This document shows positions 8,196 through 17,287 of a DNA stretch of 64,000 nt, piece by piece. The translations under genes and the position numbers were made by a program. Numbering within the stretch: position 1 is the first letter of the stretch; each line of letters begins with the position of its first letter. This DNA comes from Virgisporangium aurantiacum (lineage in GTDB: Bacteria; Actinomycetota; Actinomycetes; Mycobacteriales; Micromonosporaceae): the NCBI RefSeq assembly GCF_016863635.1, contig NZ_BOPG01000023.1:62001-126000 (forward strand). The letters run 5' to 3'. Below the pieces are notes generated by a model. That model worked only from the letters and a program-made list of their open reading frames with translations. It had not been told where the DNA came from and searched no databases.

Positions 8196-10221
8196 CGACG
8201 TGCGGCGGCCCGGCCGGTTCCGGGTCGCCTCCCGCCGGCCGGGCCGGCCACCAGAAGCGGTCGCCGAGCACGAGCGCGATCGCCGGGACGACGACCGTGC
8301 GCACCAGCAGGGTGTCGAGCAGCACGCCGATGCCGACGATCACGCCGATCTGGGTGAGCACGATCACCGGCAGCACGCCGAGGACGGCGAACACGGCGGC
8401 CAGCAGCACACCGGCCGAGGTGATGACGGCGCCGGTCGCGGCCAGCCCGCGGACCATGCCGGCGCGGGTGTCGCCGGTGTCGCGGGTCTCCTCGCGGGCC
8501 CGGGTGACGAGGAAGATGTTGTAGTCGACGCCGAGCGCCACGAGGAACAGGAAGCTCAGCAGCGGCGCGGTGGCGTCGAGCGCCGGGAAGTCGAAGACGG
8601 TCGTCAGGAGCAGCGTGGCCGCGCCGAGGCTGGCGGCATAGGTGGCCACCACCGTCAGCAGGATCAGCACCGGCGCCACCACCGAGCGCAGCAGCGCGAT
8701 CAGCACCATCAGCACCACGGCCAGGATCAGGGGCGCGATGAGCCGGGTGTCGCGCAGCGTCGCCTCGCGCTTGTCCAGGTCGGCGGCCGGCGCGCCGCCG
8801 ACCAGGGCACCGTCTCCCAGGGCCGCGCGCAGGTCGCGCACGGCCCGGTCGGCGGCCGGCGTACCGGTGGCCGCCGACAGTTCGACGGGGATCTTCGCGA
8901 GCCGCCCGTCGGTCGAGCGCTCGACGCGACCGGCGGCTGCCACCCCGTCCACCCGCTTTGCCGCGGCCGCAACGGAATCTGCGGCCGCGGCGTCCGCGAT
9001 CACCGTGACCGGCTGCGAAGCCCCGGCCGGGAAATGCCGGCCGAGCGCCTCCTGCCCATCCACCGACTCGACCTCGGTGCGGAACTGCTCGGTCTGCGCC
9101 AGCCCGATGTCGGTGCGGACCAGCCCGGCCGACAGCGCGCCGAGCGCGACGATCGCCAGTGCCAGCACGGCGACGGGACGGCGCGCGACGCCCCGGCCGA
9201 CGGCCGCCCACAGGCCGGCGCGTTCGCCGTCACCGGCCTTCGGTACCAACGGCCAGAAGATCCCGCGCGGCATGCACACCAGCGCGGCCGGCAGCACGAC
9301 GAGCCCGAACAGCAGCGCCACGGCCACGCCGATCGCGGCGCTGATGCCGAGCGTGCGGTTCGAGGTGAGGACCGCGAAGAGCAGCGTCAGCAGCGCGAGG
9401 ATCACGGTCCCCGCGCTGGCCACCACGGCCGGTCCGATGCCGCGCAGCGCGTCCACCATTGCTTTTCGGCGGTCGGGCGTGCGGTGCAGTTCCTCCCGGT
9501 AGCGGGAGATGAGCAGCAGCGCGTAGTCCGTGCCGGCGCCGAAGACGAGCACCGACACGATGCCGCTCACCGAGGCGTCGGTGCGCTCGCCGAGCAGCCG
9601 CGCCACCCACGGCAGGAGCCGCGCGACGGCCTGGTCGCCGGCGCCGATCACCAGCAGGGGAACGATCCAGAGCAGCGGGCTGCGGTAGGTGACGATCAGC
9701 AGCAGGGCGACGACGATGACGGTCGCGAGGAGCAGGTTGAGGTCGGCGCCGTCGAATGCGGCGGCGATGTCGCGGCCGAACGCGGGGCCGCCGGTCACCC
9801 ACGTCGACAGGCCGTCGGGCAGGTCGGCGTCGCGCACGGTGGCGCGCAGCGCGTCCACTCTGGCGTTCTGCTCGTCGCCGGCCTCGATCTCGATGATCAG
9901 GAGCACGGCGCGGCCGTCGGGCGCGGGGATCGGCTTGGTGGCAGTGCTCAGCTTCTCGACGGCCGCCTTGTCGGCGTCGGTGAGGGGGCCGTCGGCGCGT
10001 TCGACCACGATGAGAACCGGGGCCGCGCGTCCGCTCGGGAAGCGGTCCAGGAGGTCGGTGACCCGGGTCGACTGCGCGTCGGCGGGAAGGCCGTCGGTCG
10101 GTTCGGCGTCCGGTTGCTCCGGCGAGGTGACGATCGTGAGGACGGTCAACGCGAGCGCGGCGACGAGCACCGCGATGGCGCCGGCCCGACTCGTTATCCT
10201 GGCTGCCCAGCCGTGACGCAT
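8167..10221 (-). CDS. MMPL-family transporter
   Basis: A 684-residue RND-type membrane protein of the MMPL family: one transmembrane helix, a large extracytoplasmic loop, a block of five to six helices with the sensor-like GAGTDYALLLISRYREEL motif, then a repeat of that plan ending in ALGVDYNIFLVTRAREE. Such pumps use the proton gradient to move lipids, siderophores or drugs. An ATG at 10221 is chosen over in-frame upstream starts because an upstream start at 10251 would fall in the MarR operator. The gene is divergent from the MarR regulator, which probably represses it. The substrate is unknown. Confidence 0.88.
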   Translation of the reverse strand: MRHGWAARITSRAGAIAVLVAALALTVLTIVTSPEQPDAEPTDGLPADAQSTRVTDLLDRFPSGRAAPVLIVVERADGPLTDADKAAVEKLSTATKPIPAPDGRAVLLIIEIEAGDEQNARVDALRATVRDADLPDGLSTWVTGGPAFGRDIAAAFDGADLNLLLATVIVVALLLIVTYRSPLLWIVPLLVIGAGDQAVARLLPWVARLLGERTDASVSGIVSVLVFGAGTDYALLLISRYREELHRTPDRRKAMVDALRGIGPAVVASAGTVILALLTLLFAVLTSNRTLGISAAIGVAVALLFGLVVLPAALVCMPRGIFWPLVPKAGDGERAGLWAAVGRGVARRPVAVLALAIVALGALSAGLVRTDIGLAQTEQFRTEVESVDGQEALGRHFPAGASQPVTVIADAAAADSVAAAAKRVDGVAAAGRVERSTDGRLAKIPVELSAATGTPAADRAVRDLRAALGDGALVGGAPAADLDKREATLRDTRLIAPLILAVVLMVLIALLRSVVAPVLILLTVVATYAASLGAATLLLTTVFDFPALDATAPLLSFLFLVALGVDYNIFLVTRAREETRDTGDTRAGMVRGLAATGAVITSAGVLLAAVFAVLGVLPVIVLTQIGVIVGIGVLLDTLLVRTVVVPAIALVLGDRFWWPARPAGGDPEPAGPPHVAMSTARGGA

Positions 10222-10230
10222 CGGAACCCC

Positions 10231-10252
10231 AATGTTTCGATGATTGAACATT
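10231..10252. promoter_or_regulatory. MarR operator candidate
   Basis: Inverted repeat AATGTT-N10-AACATT in the 56-base space between the divergent MMPL and MarR genes. It is AT-rich against a G+C-rich background and of the size bound by MarR dimers. Confidence 0.55.
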
Positions 10253-10277
10253 TCGACAACCGAAGGATATGTTGCCC

Positions 10278-10754
10278 GTGGTGGCACAGCAACCGGAGGG
10301 CCGCGCCGCGATCATGAAGGAGCTGATCGCGGCGCTCCAGGAGTTCACCGTGGAGAGCGACGTCTTCGTCGACGTGTTCGCCCGCGCGCACGGCCTCGGC
10401 CGCAGCGACATGAACGCGATCATGTGGATCAGCTCGGGCGCCGCCGCCGGTCGTCCCGTCACGGCCGGTGAACTGGCCGCCCGTCTGGGGCTCGGCGCGC
10501 CGGCCACCACCGCGCTCGTCGACCGGCTGGAGACGGCCGGCCACGTGCGCCGCACCCGCGACCCCGGCGACCGCCGGCGCGTGACGATCACCATGGAGCC
10601 CCGCGCGCTGACGCTGGCCCGGGACTACTTCGTGCCGCTGGGCAGCCTGATGTCCGACGCGGTGGCCGATGCGAGCGACAGCGACCTGTCGCGGGCGGCG
10701 GCCGTGGTGCGGCAGCTCATCTCGGCGATCACCGCGGCCCGTCTGTCGTCATGA
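10278..10754 (+). CDS. MarR-family transcriptional regulator
   Basis: A protein of about 158 residues with the MarR winged-helix layout: helices, then TAGELAARLGLGAPATTALVDRL as recognition region and RTRDPGDRRRV as wing. A ribosome site GAAGGA lies at 10262-10267, which is too close to the ATG at 10269, so the GTG at 10278 is preferred; the difference is three residues. Divergent orientation from the MMPL pump and the dyad between them imply that it represses the pump until a ligand binds. Confidence 0.88.
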   Translation: MVAQQPEGRAAIMKELIAALQEFTVESDVFVDVFARAHGLGRSDMNAIMWISSGAAAGRPVTAGELAARLGLGAPATTALVDRLETAGHVRRTRDPGDRRRVTITMEPRALTLARDYFVPLGSLMSDAVADASDSDLSRAAAVVRQLISAITAARLSS

Positions 10755-10762
10755 GCCCTCTT

Positions 10763-11407
10763 TCATGAGCCCAGGTATCGCAGCACCGCGAGCACCCGGC
10801 GGTGGTCGGCGTCGGACGGCGGCAGGCCGAGCTTGGCGAAGATGCCGCTGACGTACTTCTCGACCGACGCCGGACTCACCACGAGCGCCGCCGCGATCGC
10901 CGAGTTCGACCGTCCCTCGGCCATCAGTCGCAGCACCTGCTGCTCGCGCGCGGTGAGCGTCTCCAGGGCGAAGACCCGCCGGCTCGCGCCGAGGATCTGG
11001 GTGACGACCTCCGGGTCGAGCACCGTGGCTCCGCCCGCCACCCGGACGAGCGCGTCGAGGAACTCGCCCACGTCGGCCACCCGGTCCTTGAGCAGGTAAC
11101 CGATGCCGTCGCAGCGCCCGGACAGCAACTGGGTGGCGTAGCGGGTCTCGATGTACTGGGAGAGCACGAGCAGCGCCACGTCCGGGCTCTTTTTGCGGAG
11201 CGTGAGCGCCGCCCGCAGCCCGTCGTCGGTGTGGGTCGGCGGCATCCGCACGTCGACGACGGCGATGTCGGGCCGGTGCTCGGCGACGGCGGCGAGAAGC
11301 GCGTCGGCGTCGGCCACCGCGGCGACCGCCTCGTGCCCGTGCCGTTCCAGCAGGTGCACGAGGCCGTCGCGCAGCAGCGCCGAGTCCTCCGCGACGACGA
11401 CCCGCAT
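10763..11407 (-). CDS. LuxR/NarL-type response regulator
   Basis: A 214-residue response regulator. The receiver domain has acidic residues at EDS (7-9), phospho-acceptor Asp52 (VVDVRMPP) and Lys in LLKDRV; a LuxR helix-turn-helix follows (LTAREQQVLRLMAEGRSNSAIAAAL, then VEKYVSGIF). It is joined to the sensor kinase gene upstream by a one-base TGATG overlap, so the two form a coupled two-component system. The adjacent divergent ABC exporter is its likely target, as in antimicrobial-peptide-sensing modules; that is inference from position. The gene ends 8 bases from the convergent MarR gene. Confidence 0.93.
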   Translation of the reverse strand: MRVVVAEDSALLRDGLVHLLERHGHEAVAAVADADALLAAVAEHRPDIAVVDVRMPPTHTDDGLRAALTLRKKSPDVALLVLSQYIETRYATQLLSGRCDGIGYLLKDRVADVGEFLDALVRVAGGATVLDPEVVTQILGASRRVFALETLTAREQQVLRLMAEGRSNSAIAAALVVSPASVEKYVSGIFAKLGLPPSDADHRRVLAVLRYLGS

Positions 11408-12639
11408 CAGGTCTGCACCGGCAGTTCCATGGTCACCACCGTAGGGCCGCCGGGCGGGCTGACGAGCTCCAGGCGGCCGTCGACGGTGCCGGCCCGCTGC
11501 GTCAGCCCGGCCAGGCCGCCGCCCGGCGCGGCCCGGGCGCCGCCGATGCCGTCGTCGCGCACGGTGAGTCGCAGCCAGCCGGGCCGCGTCTGCTGTATCG
11601 AGAGGACCGCGCGCCGCGCCCCGCTGTGCTTGGCGACGTTGGCCAGCAGTTCGGCCGCGGTGTAGTAGGCGATGGTCTCGATCGCGGGCGACGGCCGGTC
11701 GGGCAGGTCGAAATTCAACGACACGGGGACGGTGCTGCGCGCGGACAGCGTCTGCAACGCGGGCCGCAGTCCGGTGTCGAGCGCCGGCGGATGGATGCCG
11801 CGGACCAGGTCCCGCAGCTCGGCGAGGGCCTGCTTGGCGCCCTGGTGGGCGGTGTCGACCAGCCGTAGCGCGGCGTCCGCGTCGCCTTCGACCAGTTCGT
11901 CGCGCGCCATGCCCAGCGCCAGCGCCAGCGCGACGAGTTGGGTCTGCGCGCCGTCGTGGAGATCGCGCTCGATCCTGCGTAGGTCCTTTGCCGAGTCGTC
12001 CATGGCCTGGGTCCGGGTCTGGCGCAGGCGGCTGGCGCGGGTCGGCCGGAGCAGGGCGCGGGCCAGCAGCCGGTCGGGCAGGATGAGCGCGCGGGCGACC
12101 CAGGGTGCGGCCGCCAGCATCAGCAGGCCGGCTACGCCCGCGCTTGTGACGTACAGCCATTCGGGCATGGTCCAGTCGTCGATCGTGAGGGTCACCAGGT
12201 GGGCGCCGTTCTCGTCGGTGGTGGACGGGAAGACGGTGAACCGGCTCCAGATCGGGTACAGCGCGGCGACCAGCCCTTCGAAGCAGAGGAACGCCGTCAC
12301 CACGGTGGCCAACAATGCGGACGGGAGCCGCAGCACCAGGTACGCCAGTGCCCGCCAGCCGGGCGCGTCGGTGAGCGCGGCCAGGAATCCCTTCTTCGGC
12401 CGGGGCGGAGCCTCGATGCGGTCACCGAGCAGCACGCGCACGAGCCATCGGTGGGCGGCGGCCGGTCCGCGGGCCGCCCGTACGCCGACGGCGAGCCAGG
12501 GCAGGCCGATCAGGGTCAGCGACGCGACCAGGCCGGGCAGGAGCACCAGCAGCGCGAACGCGAGGCCCAGCAGGGCGAGCGGGCCGCCGGTCAGCGCGTA
12601 GAGCAGCCTCTTGGATGTCGCTTTGAGGTCCCACGCCAC
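11407..12639 (-). CDS. Sensor histidine kinase (HisKA_3/NarX-like)
   Basis: A 410-residue membrane kinase. Hydrophobic segments lie at about 18-55 and 98-130, with another at about 163-190. The dimerisation domain RRIERDLHDGAQTQL places the phospho-accepting histidine at about residue 228, and the ATP-binding part has ELLANVAKHSGAR (N box), VRDDGIGGA and GGGLAGLTQRAG. The hydrophobic N-terminus has only short extracellular loops, resembling intramembrane-sensing kinases for cell-envelope stress. The start is a GTG at 12639, as no in-frame ATG fits. The stop overlaps the response-regulator start by one base. It is divergent from an ABC exporter pair. Confidence 0.9.
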   Translation of the reverse strand: MAWDLKATSKRLLYALTGGPLALLGLAFALLVLLPGLVASLTLIGLPWLAVGVRAARGPAAAHRWLVRVLLGDRIEAPPRPKKGFLAALTDAPGWRALAYLVLRLPSALLATVVTAFLCFEGLVAALYPIWSRFTVFPSTTDENGAHLVTLTIDDWTMPEWLYVTSAGVAGLLMLAAAPWVARALILPDRLLARALLRPTRASRLRQTRTQAMDDSAKDLRRIERDLHDGAQTQLVALALALGMARDELVEGDADAALRLVDTAHQGAKQALAELRDLVRGIHPPALDTGLRPALQTLSARSTVPVSLNFDLPDRPSPAIETIAYYTAAELLANVAKHSGARRAVLSIQQTRPGWLRLTVRDDGIGGARAAPGGGLAGLTQRAGTVDGRLELVSPPGGPTVVTMELPVQT

Positions 12640-12759
12640 GGTTCCAGCGTGCCGGACGGGCTGTCGGGTCGGCACCCGGCTGGCCCTTCCGGTTTTCCGT
12701 AATCCGGGCGAAGGCTTGCCCGATGTTCCGCGCGGCGGTGGGCCGCGAGGCTCGTATCC

Positions 12760-13506
12760 ATGATCTCGTTGGTCGACACCGTGGCCGCCCGGGCGGTCGG
12801 CATCAGCAAGACGTACGGGCACGGGCCCGGCGCTGTCACGGCGCTCGACCGGGTCTCGGTCGAGTTCGTGCGCGGCCGCTTCACGGCGATCATGGGTCCG
12901 TCGGGCTCGGGCAAGTCGACGCTGCTGCACTGCCTGGCCGGGCTCGACTCGGTCGACGAGGGCGCGGTCGAGATCGCCGGCACCGACCTCACCGGCCTCG
13001 ACGATCGGCGGCTCACCCGGCCGCGGCGGGACCGGATCGGCTTCATCTTCCAGTCGTTCAACCTGCTGCCCACGCTGTCCGCGGCCGACAACATCCGGCT
13101 GCCGCTCGCGCTGGCCGGGCGCCGGCCCGACCGGGCCTGGTTCGAGCGGCTGGTCGACGCGGTCGGGCTGCGCGACCGGCTCGCGCACCGGCCGGCCGAG
13201 CTGTCCGGCGGCCAGCAGCAGCGGGTCGCCGCCGCCCGCGCGCTGGCCGCCCAGCCGGAGATCGTCTTCGCCGACGAGCCCACCGGCAACCTCGACTCGG
13301 CGGCCCGCGGCGACCTGCTCGGCTTCCTGCGTCACTGCGTCGACTCCCTGGGTCAGACGATCGTGATGGTCACGCACGACCCGGTGGCGGCGGCGTACGC
13401 CGATCGGGCGCTGTTCCTCGCCGACGGCCGGATCGCCGACGTGCTCGACGCGCCCACCGCGGAGCGCGTGCTCGACCGGATGAAGAGCCTTGCGGAGGTC
13501 GACTGA
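12760..13506 (+). CDS. ABC transporter ATP-binding protein (LolD/MacB type)
   Basis: A 248-residue ATPase with Walker A GPSGSGKS (46-53), Q-loop in IFQSFNLLPTLSA, signature LSGGQQQR near 148, Walker B plus DEPTGNLDS near 172 and the H-loop VTHD. The spacing and the NLDS wording are characteristic of the LolD/MacB/FtsE branch that powers FtsX-fold permeases. The permease gene starts one base after the stop codon. With the divergent kinase/response regulator it forms an envelope-stress or peptide-resistance type module. Substrate unknown. Confidence 0.94.
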   Translation: MISLVDTVAARAVGISKTYGHGPGAVTALDRVSVEFVRGRFTAIMGPSGSGKSTLLHCLAGLDSVDEGAVEIAGTDLTGLDDRRLTRPRRDRIGFIFQSFNLLPTLSAADNIRLPLALAGRRPDRAWFERLVDAVGLRDRLAHRPAELSGGQQQRVAAARALAAQPEIVFADEPTGNLDSAARGDLLGFLRHCVDSLGQTIVMVTHDPVAAAYADRALFLADGRIADVLDAPTAERVLDRMKSLAEVD

Positions 13507-13507
13507 C

Positions 13508-16087
13508 ATGCTGCGCTACACGCTGGCGAGCGTCCTGGCGCACAAGGGGCGCCTGCTGCTCACCGCCGTCGCGATCGTGCTCGGTGTCGGCCTCGTGGCC
13601 GGCACGTTCGTCCTGATCGACACGTGGCGGGCGGCCGCCGACGAGGCCGCGCACCGCCCGCCGCGCGGCGTCGACGTCGTGGTCGGCGCCGCCCAGCACG
13701 GCGAGGAAGCGGTACCCGTCCCGTTCCGCGGGCCGGTGCCGGCCGCGCTGGTCGACCGGCTCGCCCGGGTCGACGGGGTCGCCGCCACCACCGGCGTGGT
13801 CCTCGGGCGGGCCCAGGTGCTCGGCCGCGACGGCCACCCGGTCGCCGGTCGCGAACCGGTCGCCCGCACGGTCGACCCGTCGTTCGCGGGCAGCCTGCGC
13901 GCCGGGCGGGTGCCGGGCGGTCCCGCGGAGGTGGTCATCGACCCGGCCACGGCCGCCGCCCTGAACCTCCGGGTCGGCAACCGGGTGCGGGTGGTCGTCG
14001 CGGGCCGCGCCCCGGAGTCCGTCACGGTGGTGGGGCTGCTCGGCGCGCCGGAGCTGGCCGGTGCGGCGTTCGTCGGCCTGCACCCGGGTGCCGCCCGGTA
14101 CCTGCTCCCCCGCGCCGATCAGGTCAGCTTCGTCGAGGTGCGGGCGGCGTCCGGCGTGTCCCAGCGCGAGCTGCGTGACCGCATCGCGGCGGCGCTCGGC
14201 GGTCAGTACGCGGCGAGCACCGGCGCCGACCTCGACGCCGAGCTGGCCCGTGCGGCCGAACCACCGTCGCTGTTCGCCCGGCTCTTCCTCATCGCGAGCC
14301 TGGTCGCGTTGTTCATCGGCACGTTCCTGATCCGGAACACCTACACGATCGTGCTCGCGTCGCGCGCCCGCGAGCTGGCGCTTTTGCGCTGCATCGGCGC
14401 GGATCGCCGGCAGCTGCGCCGCGCGGTGCTGCTGGAGGCGGCGGTCGTCGGCGCGGTCGCGTCGCTCGGTGGGCTGGTGCTGGGCGTGGCGCTCGGCTGG
14501 GGCGTCGCGTCGTTGCTGGAGGCGGGCGGCGCCATCGAGGTCGACGTCACCGGTCGCACGCCGCACGTCCTCCCCCGCACGGTCGCCGTCGCGCTCGCCG
14601 CCGGAATCGTCACCGCGCTCGTGTCGGCCTGGCGCCCGGCCCGCCGGGCGACCCTGGTCCCGCCGGTCGCGGCGCTGCGCGGCGACGTGTTCGCGCTCGA
14701 CCGCCGGGCCGGCCGGTTCCGCACGTGGTCCGGCGGGCTGTTGCTGCTGGCCGGCATCGGCCTCGTGCTGGCCGGCGGGCTCGCCGATCCGGCCGTCGAC
14801 GCCATGGTGTCGGCCGGTGCGGCGCTGTCGGGCGTCGGCGTGCTGGTGCTCGGGCCCGTGCTCGCGCTGCCCGTCGCGCGGCTGGTGGGTGCCGCCGTCC
14901 GGCGCGGTCGCGGTGTTCCCGGGCGGTTCGCCGCCGACAACGCCGTACGCAGCCCCCGGCGCGCGGCGGCCACCACCCTGCCACTGGTGATCGGGCTCGC
15001 GCTGATCGGCTTCGTCACCACGCTGGCGGCCGGCAGCCGGGCGTCGACCGTCGGCGGTTTCGACCGCGCCCTGCGAGCCGATTACCAGATCCAGGCGTTC
15101 GACCCCGACGTCGCGATGACCCCCGACGTGCCACGGCGGCTGGCCGCCCTCCCCGAGCTGGCCGCCGTGGCCGCATTTCAGGCAGCCGACGCCGAGCTGG
15201 CGATGGAGACGACCACCGGGCCGACCACCGCGGCCGGCCCCGCCACGGTCGAGCTGGCGGCGGTCGATCCGGCGCACCTTGGCTCCGTCCTGGCGCTGCC
15301 CGTCACCGGCGGTGCGCTGTCCGACCTCGCCGACGGCGGCATCGCGCTGCGGCGCACCGTCGCGCGGGAGCGGGGAGCCACGATCGGCTCGACCGTGCGC
15401 CTGCGCACCGGCGTCGACGACCCGGGCCAGACGTTCACCGTCCGGGCCATCTACGACACCTCCGGCCTCGGCGGCTACTCGATCGCGCACCTTCCGATCT
15501 ACGACAGCCTGATCACTCCGTCCGACTACGAACGGCTGGTCGGCGATCCGGCCGTCACCCGGGTCTACGCGACCGTGCGCGCCGGCGTGGCCCCGGCCGC
15601 CGCCCGGGCCGCCATCGCGCGGGCACTCGCCGACCAGCCGACCGTGGAAATCTCCGACCGCGACCACCTCCGACGACGCGCCGCCGCCGAGCTCGCGCCC
15701 GCGCTGCGCGTGTACTACACGCTGTTCGGGCTGATGATCCTGATCGCGCTGTTCGGCATCGTGAACACGCTCGCGCTGTCGGTGCTGGAACGGGTCCGCG
15801 AGCTGGGGTTGCTGCGGGTGCTCGGAATGCAACGCCGGCAGGTGCGCACGATGCTGCGCTGGGAAGCCGCCATCATGGCCGCCACCGGTGCCGTGGTCGG
15901 GCTCGCCCTCGGCACGCTCGTGGGGTGGGCCGCTACCCGGGCCCTCGACCTGTCCGCGACGCACGTGCCGATCGGCCCGCTCGCGGCCTGCGCCGGTGCC
16001 GCGGTGCTCGCCGCCATGCTCACCGCCGGCCCGCCGGCCCGCCGCGCCGCACGCGTAGACGTCCTACGCGCCCTGGCCGCCGACTAG
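13508..16087 (+). CDS. FtsX-like ABC transporter permease
   Basis: An 859-residue permease with the double FtsX layout: one N-terminal helix (TAVAIVLGVGLVAGTFVLID), a large extracytoplasmic domain, three helices around 255-370 (first repeat, with ELALLRCIGADRRQLRR), two central helices near 415-465, then a second extracytoplasmic domain and three C-terminal helices (ELGLLRVLGMQRRQVR). The paired RxLG motifs mark the coupling region with the ATPase. It is tightly coupled to the upstream ATPase. Such systems move lipoproteins or peptides by a mechanotransmission mechanism, or act as sensors. Confidence 0.92.
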   Translation: MLRYTLASVLAHKGRLLLTAVAIVLGVGLVAGTFVLIDTWRAAADEAAHRPPRGVDVVVGAAQHGEEAVPVPFRGPVPAALVDRLARVDGVAATTGVVLGRAQVLGRDGHPVAGREPVARTVDPSFAGSLRAGRVPGGPAEVVIDPATAAALNLRVGNRVRVVVAGRAPESVTVVGLLGAPELAGAAFVGLHPGAARYLLPRADQVSFVEVRAASGVSQRELRDRIAAALGGQYAASTGADLDAELARAAEPPSLFARLFLIASLVALFIGTFLIRNTYTIVLASRARELALLRCIGADRRQLRRAVLLEAAVVGAVASLGGLVLGVALGWGVASLLEAGGAIEVDVTGRTPHVLPRTVAVALAAGIVTALVSAWRPARRATLVPPVAALRGDVFALDRRAGRFRTWSGGLLLLAGIGLVLAGGLADPAVDAMVSAGAALSGVGVLVLGPVLALPVARLVGAAVRRGRGVPGRFAADNAVRSPRRAAATTLPLVIGLALIGFVTTLAAGSRASTVGGFDRALRADYQIQAFDPDVAMTPDVPRRLAALPELAAVAAFQAADAELAMETTTGPTTAAGPATVELAAVDPAHLGSVLALPVTGGALSDLADGGIALRRTVARERGATIGSTVRLRTGVDDPGQTFTVRAIYDTSGLGGYSIAHLPIYDSLITPSDYERLVGDPAVTRVYATVRAGVAPAAARAAIARALADQPTVEISDRDHLRRRAAAELAPALRVYYTLFGLMILIALFGIVNTLALSVLERVRELGLLRVLGMQRRQVRTMLRWEAAIMAATGAVVGLALGTLVGWAATRALDLSATHVPIGPLAACAGAAVLAAMLTAGPPARRAARVDVLRALAAD

Positions 16088-16122
16088 CACTGCGTATCTT
16101 GCCGAGTTTGTTTGCGCGTTCC

Positions 16123-16172
16123 GGATCTTGGACTGCGCGAGGTGCCATAACCCCTGCAGGAGTCCAAGATCC
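16123..16172. repeat. Inverted repeat in a 230-base gap, possible terminator or dispersed element
   Basis: Perfect 12-base arms GGATCTTGGACT (16123-16134) and AGTCCAAGATCC (16161-16172) with a 26-base loop, 36 bases after the permease stop. A degenerate third copy, AGTCCGAGATC, lies at 16234-16244. The long loop and the repeated arm make a dispersed intergenic repeat as likely as a simple terminator. The rest of the gap holds nothing else recognised. Confidence 0.5.
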
Positions 16173-16317
16173 GCGTATCGCGGCCTCGTGCGAACGGCTT
16201 CGCGTCACGTCGAGCGACCGCGAGCGTGTCGGAAGTCCGAGATCGGCGCGTGCTGATGGCAGGAAATGCAATGTCTGCGGCATTGCTGCCACCGCCGCCG
16301 GTGGACACGATGAGTCC

Positions 16318-17277
16318 ATGCAGCGGCGGGTCGTGTTCGTGGTCTTCGACGGGTTTCAGTTGCTCGACCTCGCCGGGCCCGCCGATGTGTTCGCCGCCGC
16401 CACGTTGGTGGCGCGGGCGGACGGGTACGGGATCGAGGTCACCGCGTCGCGGGCGGGGGCGGTCACCGCGAACACCGGTATCACCGTGGCGGCGCCCACG
16501 GCGATCGGGGATGTCACCGGCGAGATCGACACGCTCGTCGTGGTCGGGGGGTTGTCGGTGGCGGGGCATCTGCCCGATCCGGTGTTGACCGGGCAGATCG
16601 CCCGGCTGTCGGGGTTGGCGCGGCGGACGGCGTCGGTGTGCAACGGTGCGTTGCTGCTCGCCGAGGCGGGGTTGCTGGCCGGGCGGCGGGCCACCACGCA
16701 CTGGTTGGCGGCGGCCGACCTGGCCCGGTATCCGCAGGTGGCCGTCGATGCCGATCGGATCTACCAGCGGGACGGGGACGTGTGGACGTCGGCCGGGGTC
16801 ACCGCGGGGATCGACCTGGCGTTGGCGCTCGTCGCCGATGACCATGGAGGGCGGCTCGCGCGGGACGTCGCGCGTGGTCTCGTGGTGTACCTGCACCGGC
16901 CGGGCGGGCAGAGCCAGTTCAGCGCCGCCATGCGCGCCCGCGGGACGGCGCCGGACGAGTCGATGCGGGAACTGCTCGCCTACATCGACAGCAGCCCGGG
17001 CGACGATCTCAGCGTGCCGGCGTTGGCCCGCCGGGCCGGCCTGAGCGAGCGTCACTTCGCCCGGGTCTTCGCCGAGCGGACCGGACTGCCGCCCGGCCGC
17101 TACGTCGAACGCAGCCGCGCCGAGGCGGCCCGCCGGCTGCTCGAAACCACCGACCACCCGCTCGACCGGATCGCCCGGGAAACCGGCATCGGCGCGCCGG
17201 AGACGCTGTTCCGCGTGTTCCGGCGGCTGTGGCGGGTCGCTCCCGGCGAGTACCGCCGCAGGTTCGCAACCCACTGA
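16318..17277 (+). CDS. GlxA-family AraC-type transcriptional regulator
   Basis: A 319-residue two-domain regulator. Residues 1-180 are a DJ-1/PfpI (class I glutamine amidotransferase-like) domain with the nucleophile-elbow cysteine in SVCNGALLLA (Cys108). Residues about 220-319 carry the AraC double helix-turn-helix (LSVPALARRAGLSERHFARVF and RIARETGIGAPETLFRVFRR). This layout is the GlxA family. The next gene encodes a stand-alone DJ-1/PfpI protein 10 bases downstream, so the two form an operon; the regulator may sense a related metabolite. Confidence 0.92.
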   Translation: MQRRVVFVVFDGFQLLDLAGPADVFAAATLVARADGYGIEVTASRAGAVTANTGITVAAPTAIGDVTGEIDTLVVVGGLSVAGHLPDPVLTGQIARLSGLARRTASVCNGALLLAEAGLLAGRRATTHWLAAADLARYPQVAVDADRIYQRDGDVWTSAGVTAGIDLALALVADDHGGRLARDVARGLVVYLHRPGGQSQFSAAMRARGTAPDESMRELLAYIDSSPGDDLSVPALARRAGLSERHFARVFAERTGLPPGRYVERSRAEAARRLLETTDHPLDRIARETGIGAPETLFRVFRRLWRVAPGEYRRRFATH

Positions 17278-17287
17278 GGAGACAGCC

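Noticed and set aside
8200..10317. Long plus-strand open frame opposite the MMPL gene
   Set aside because: Composition is Gly/Arg/Asp/His-rich shadow sequence, while the minus strand has clear membrane helices and MMPL motifs.
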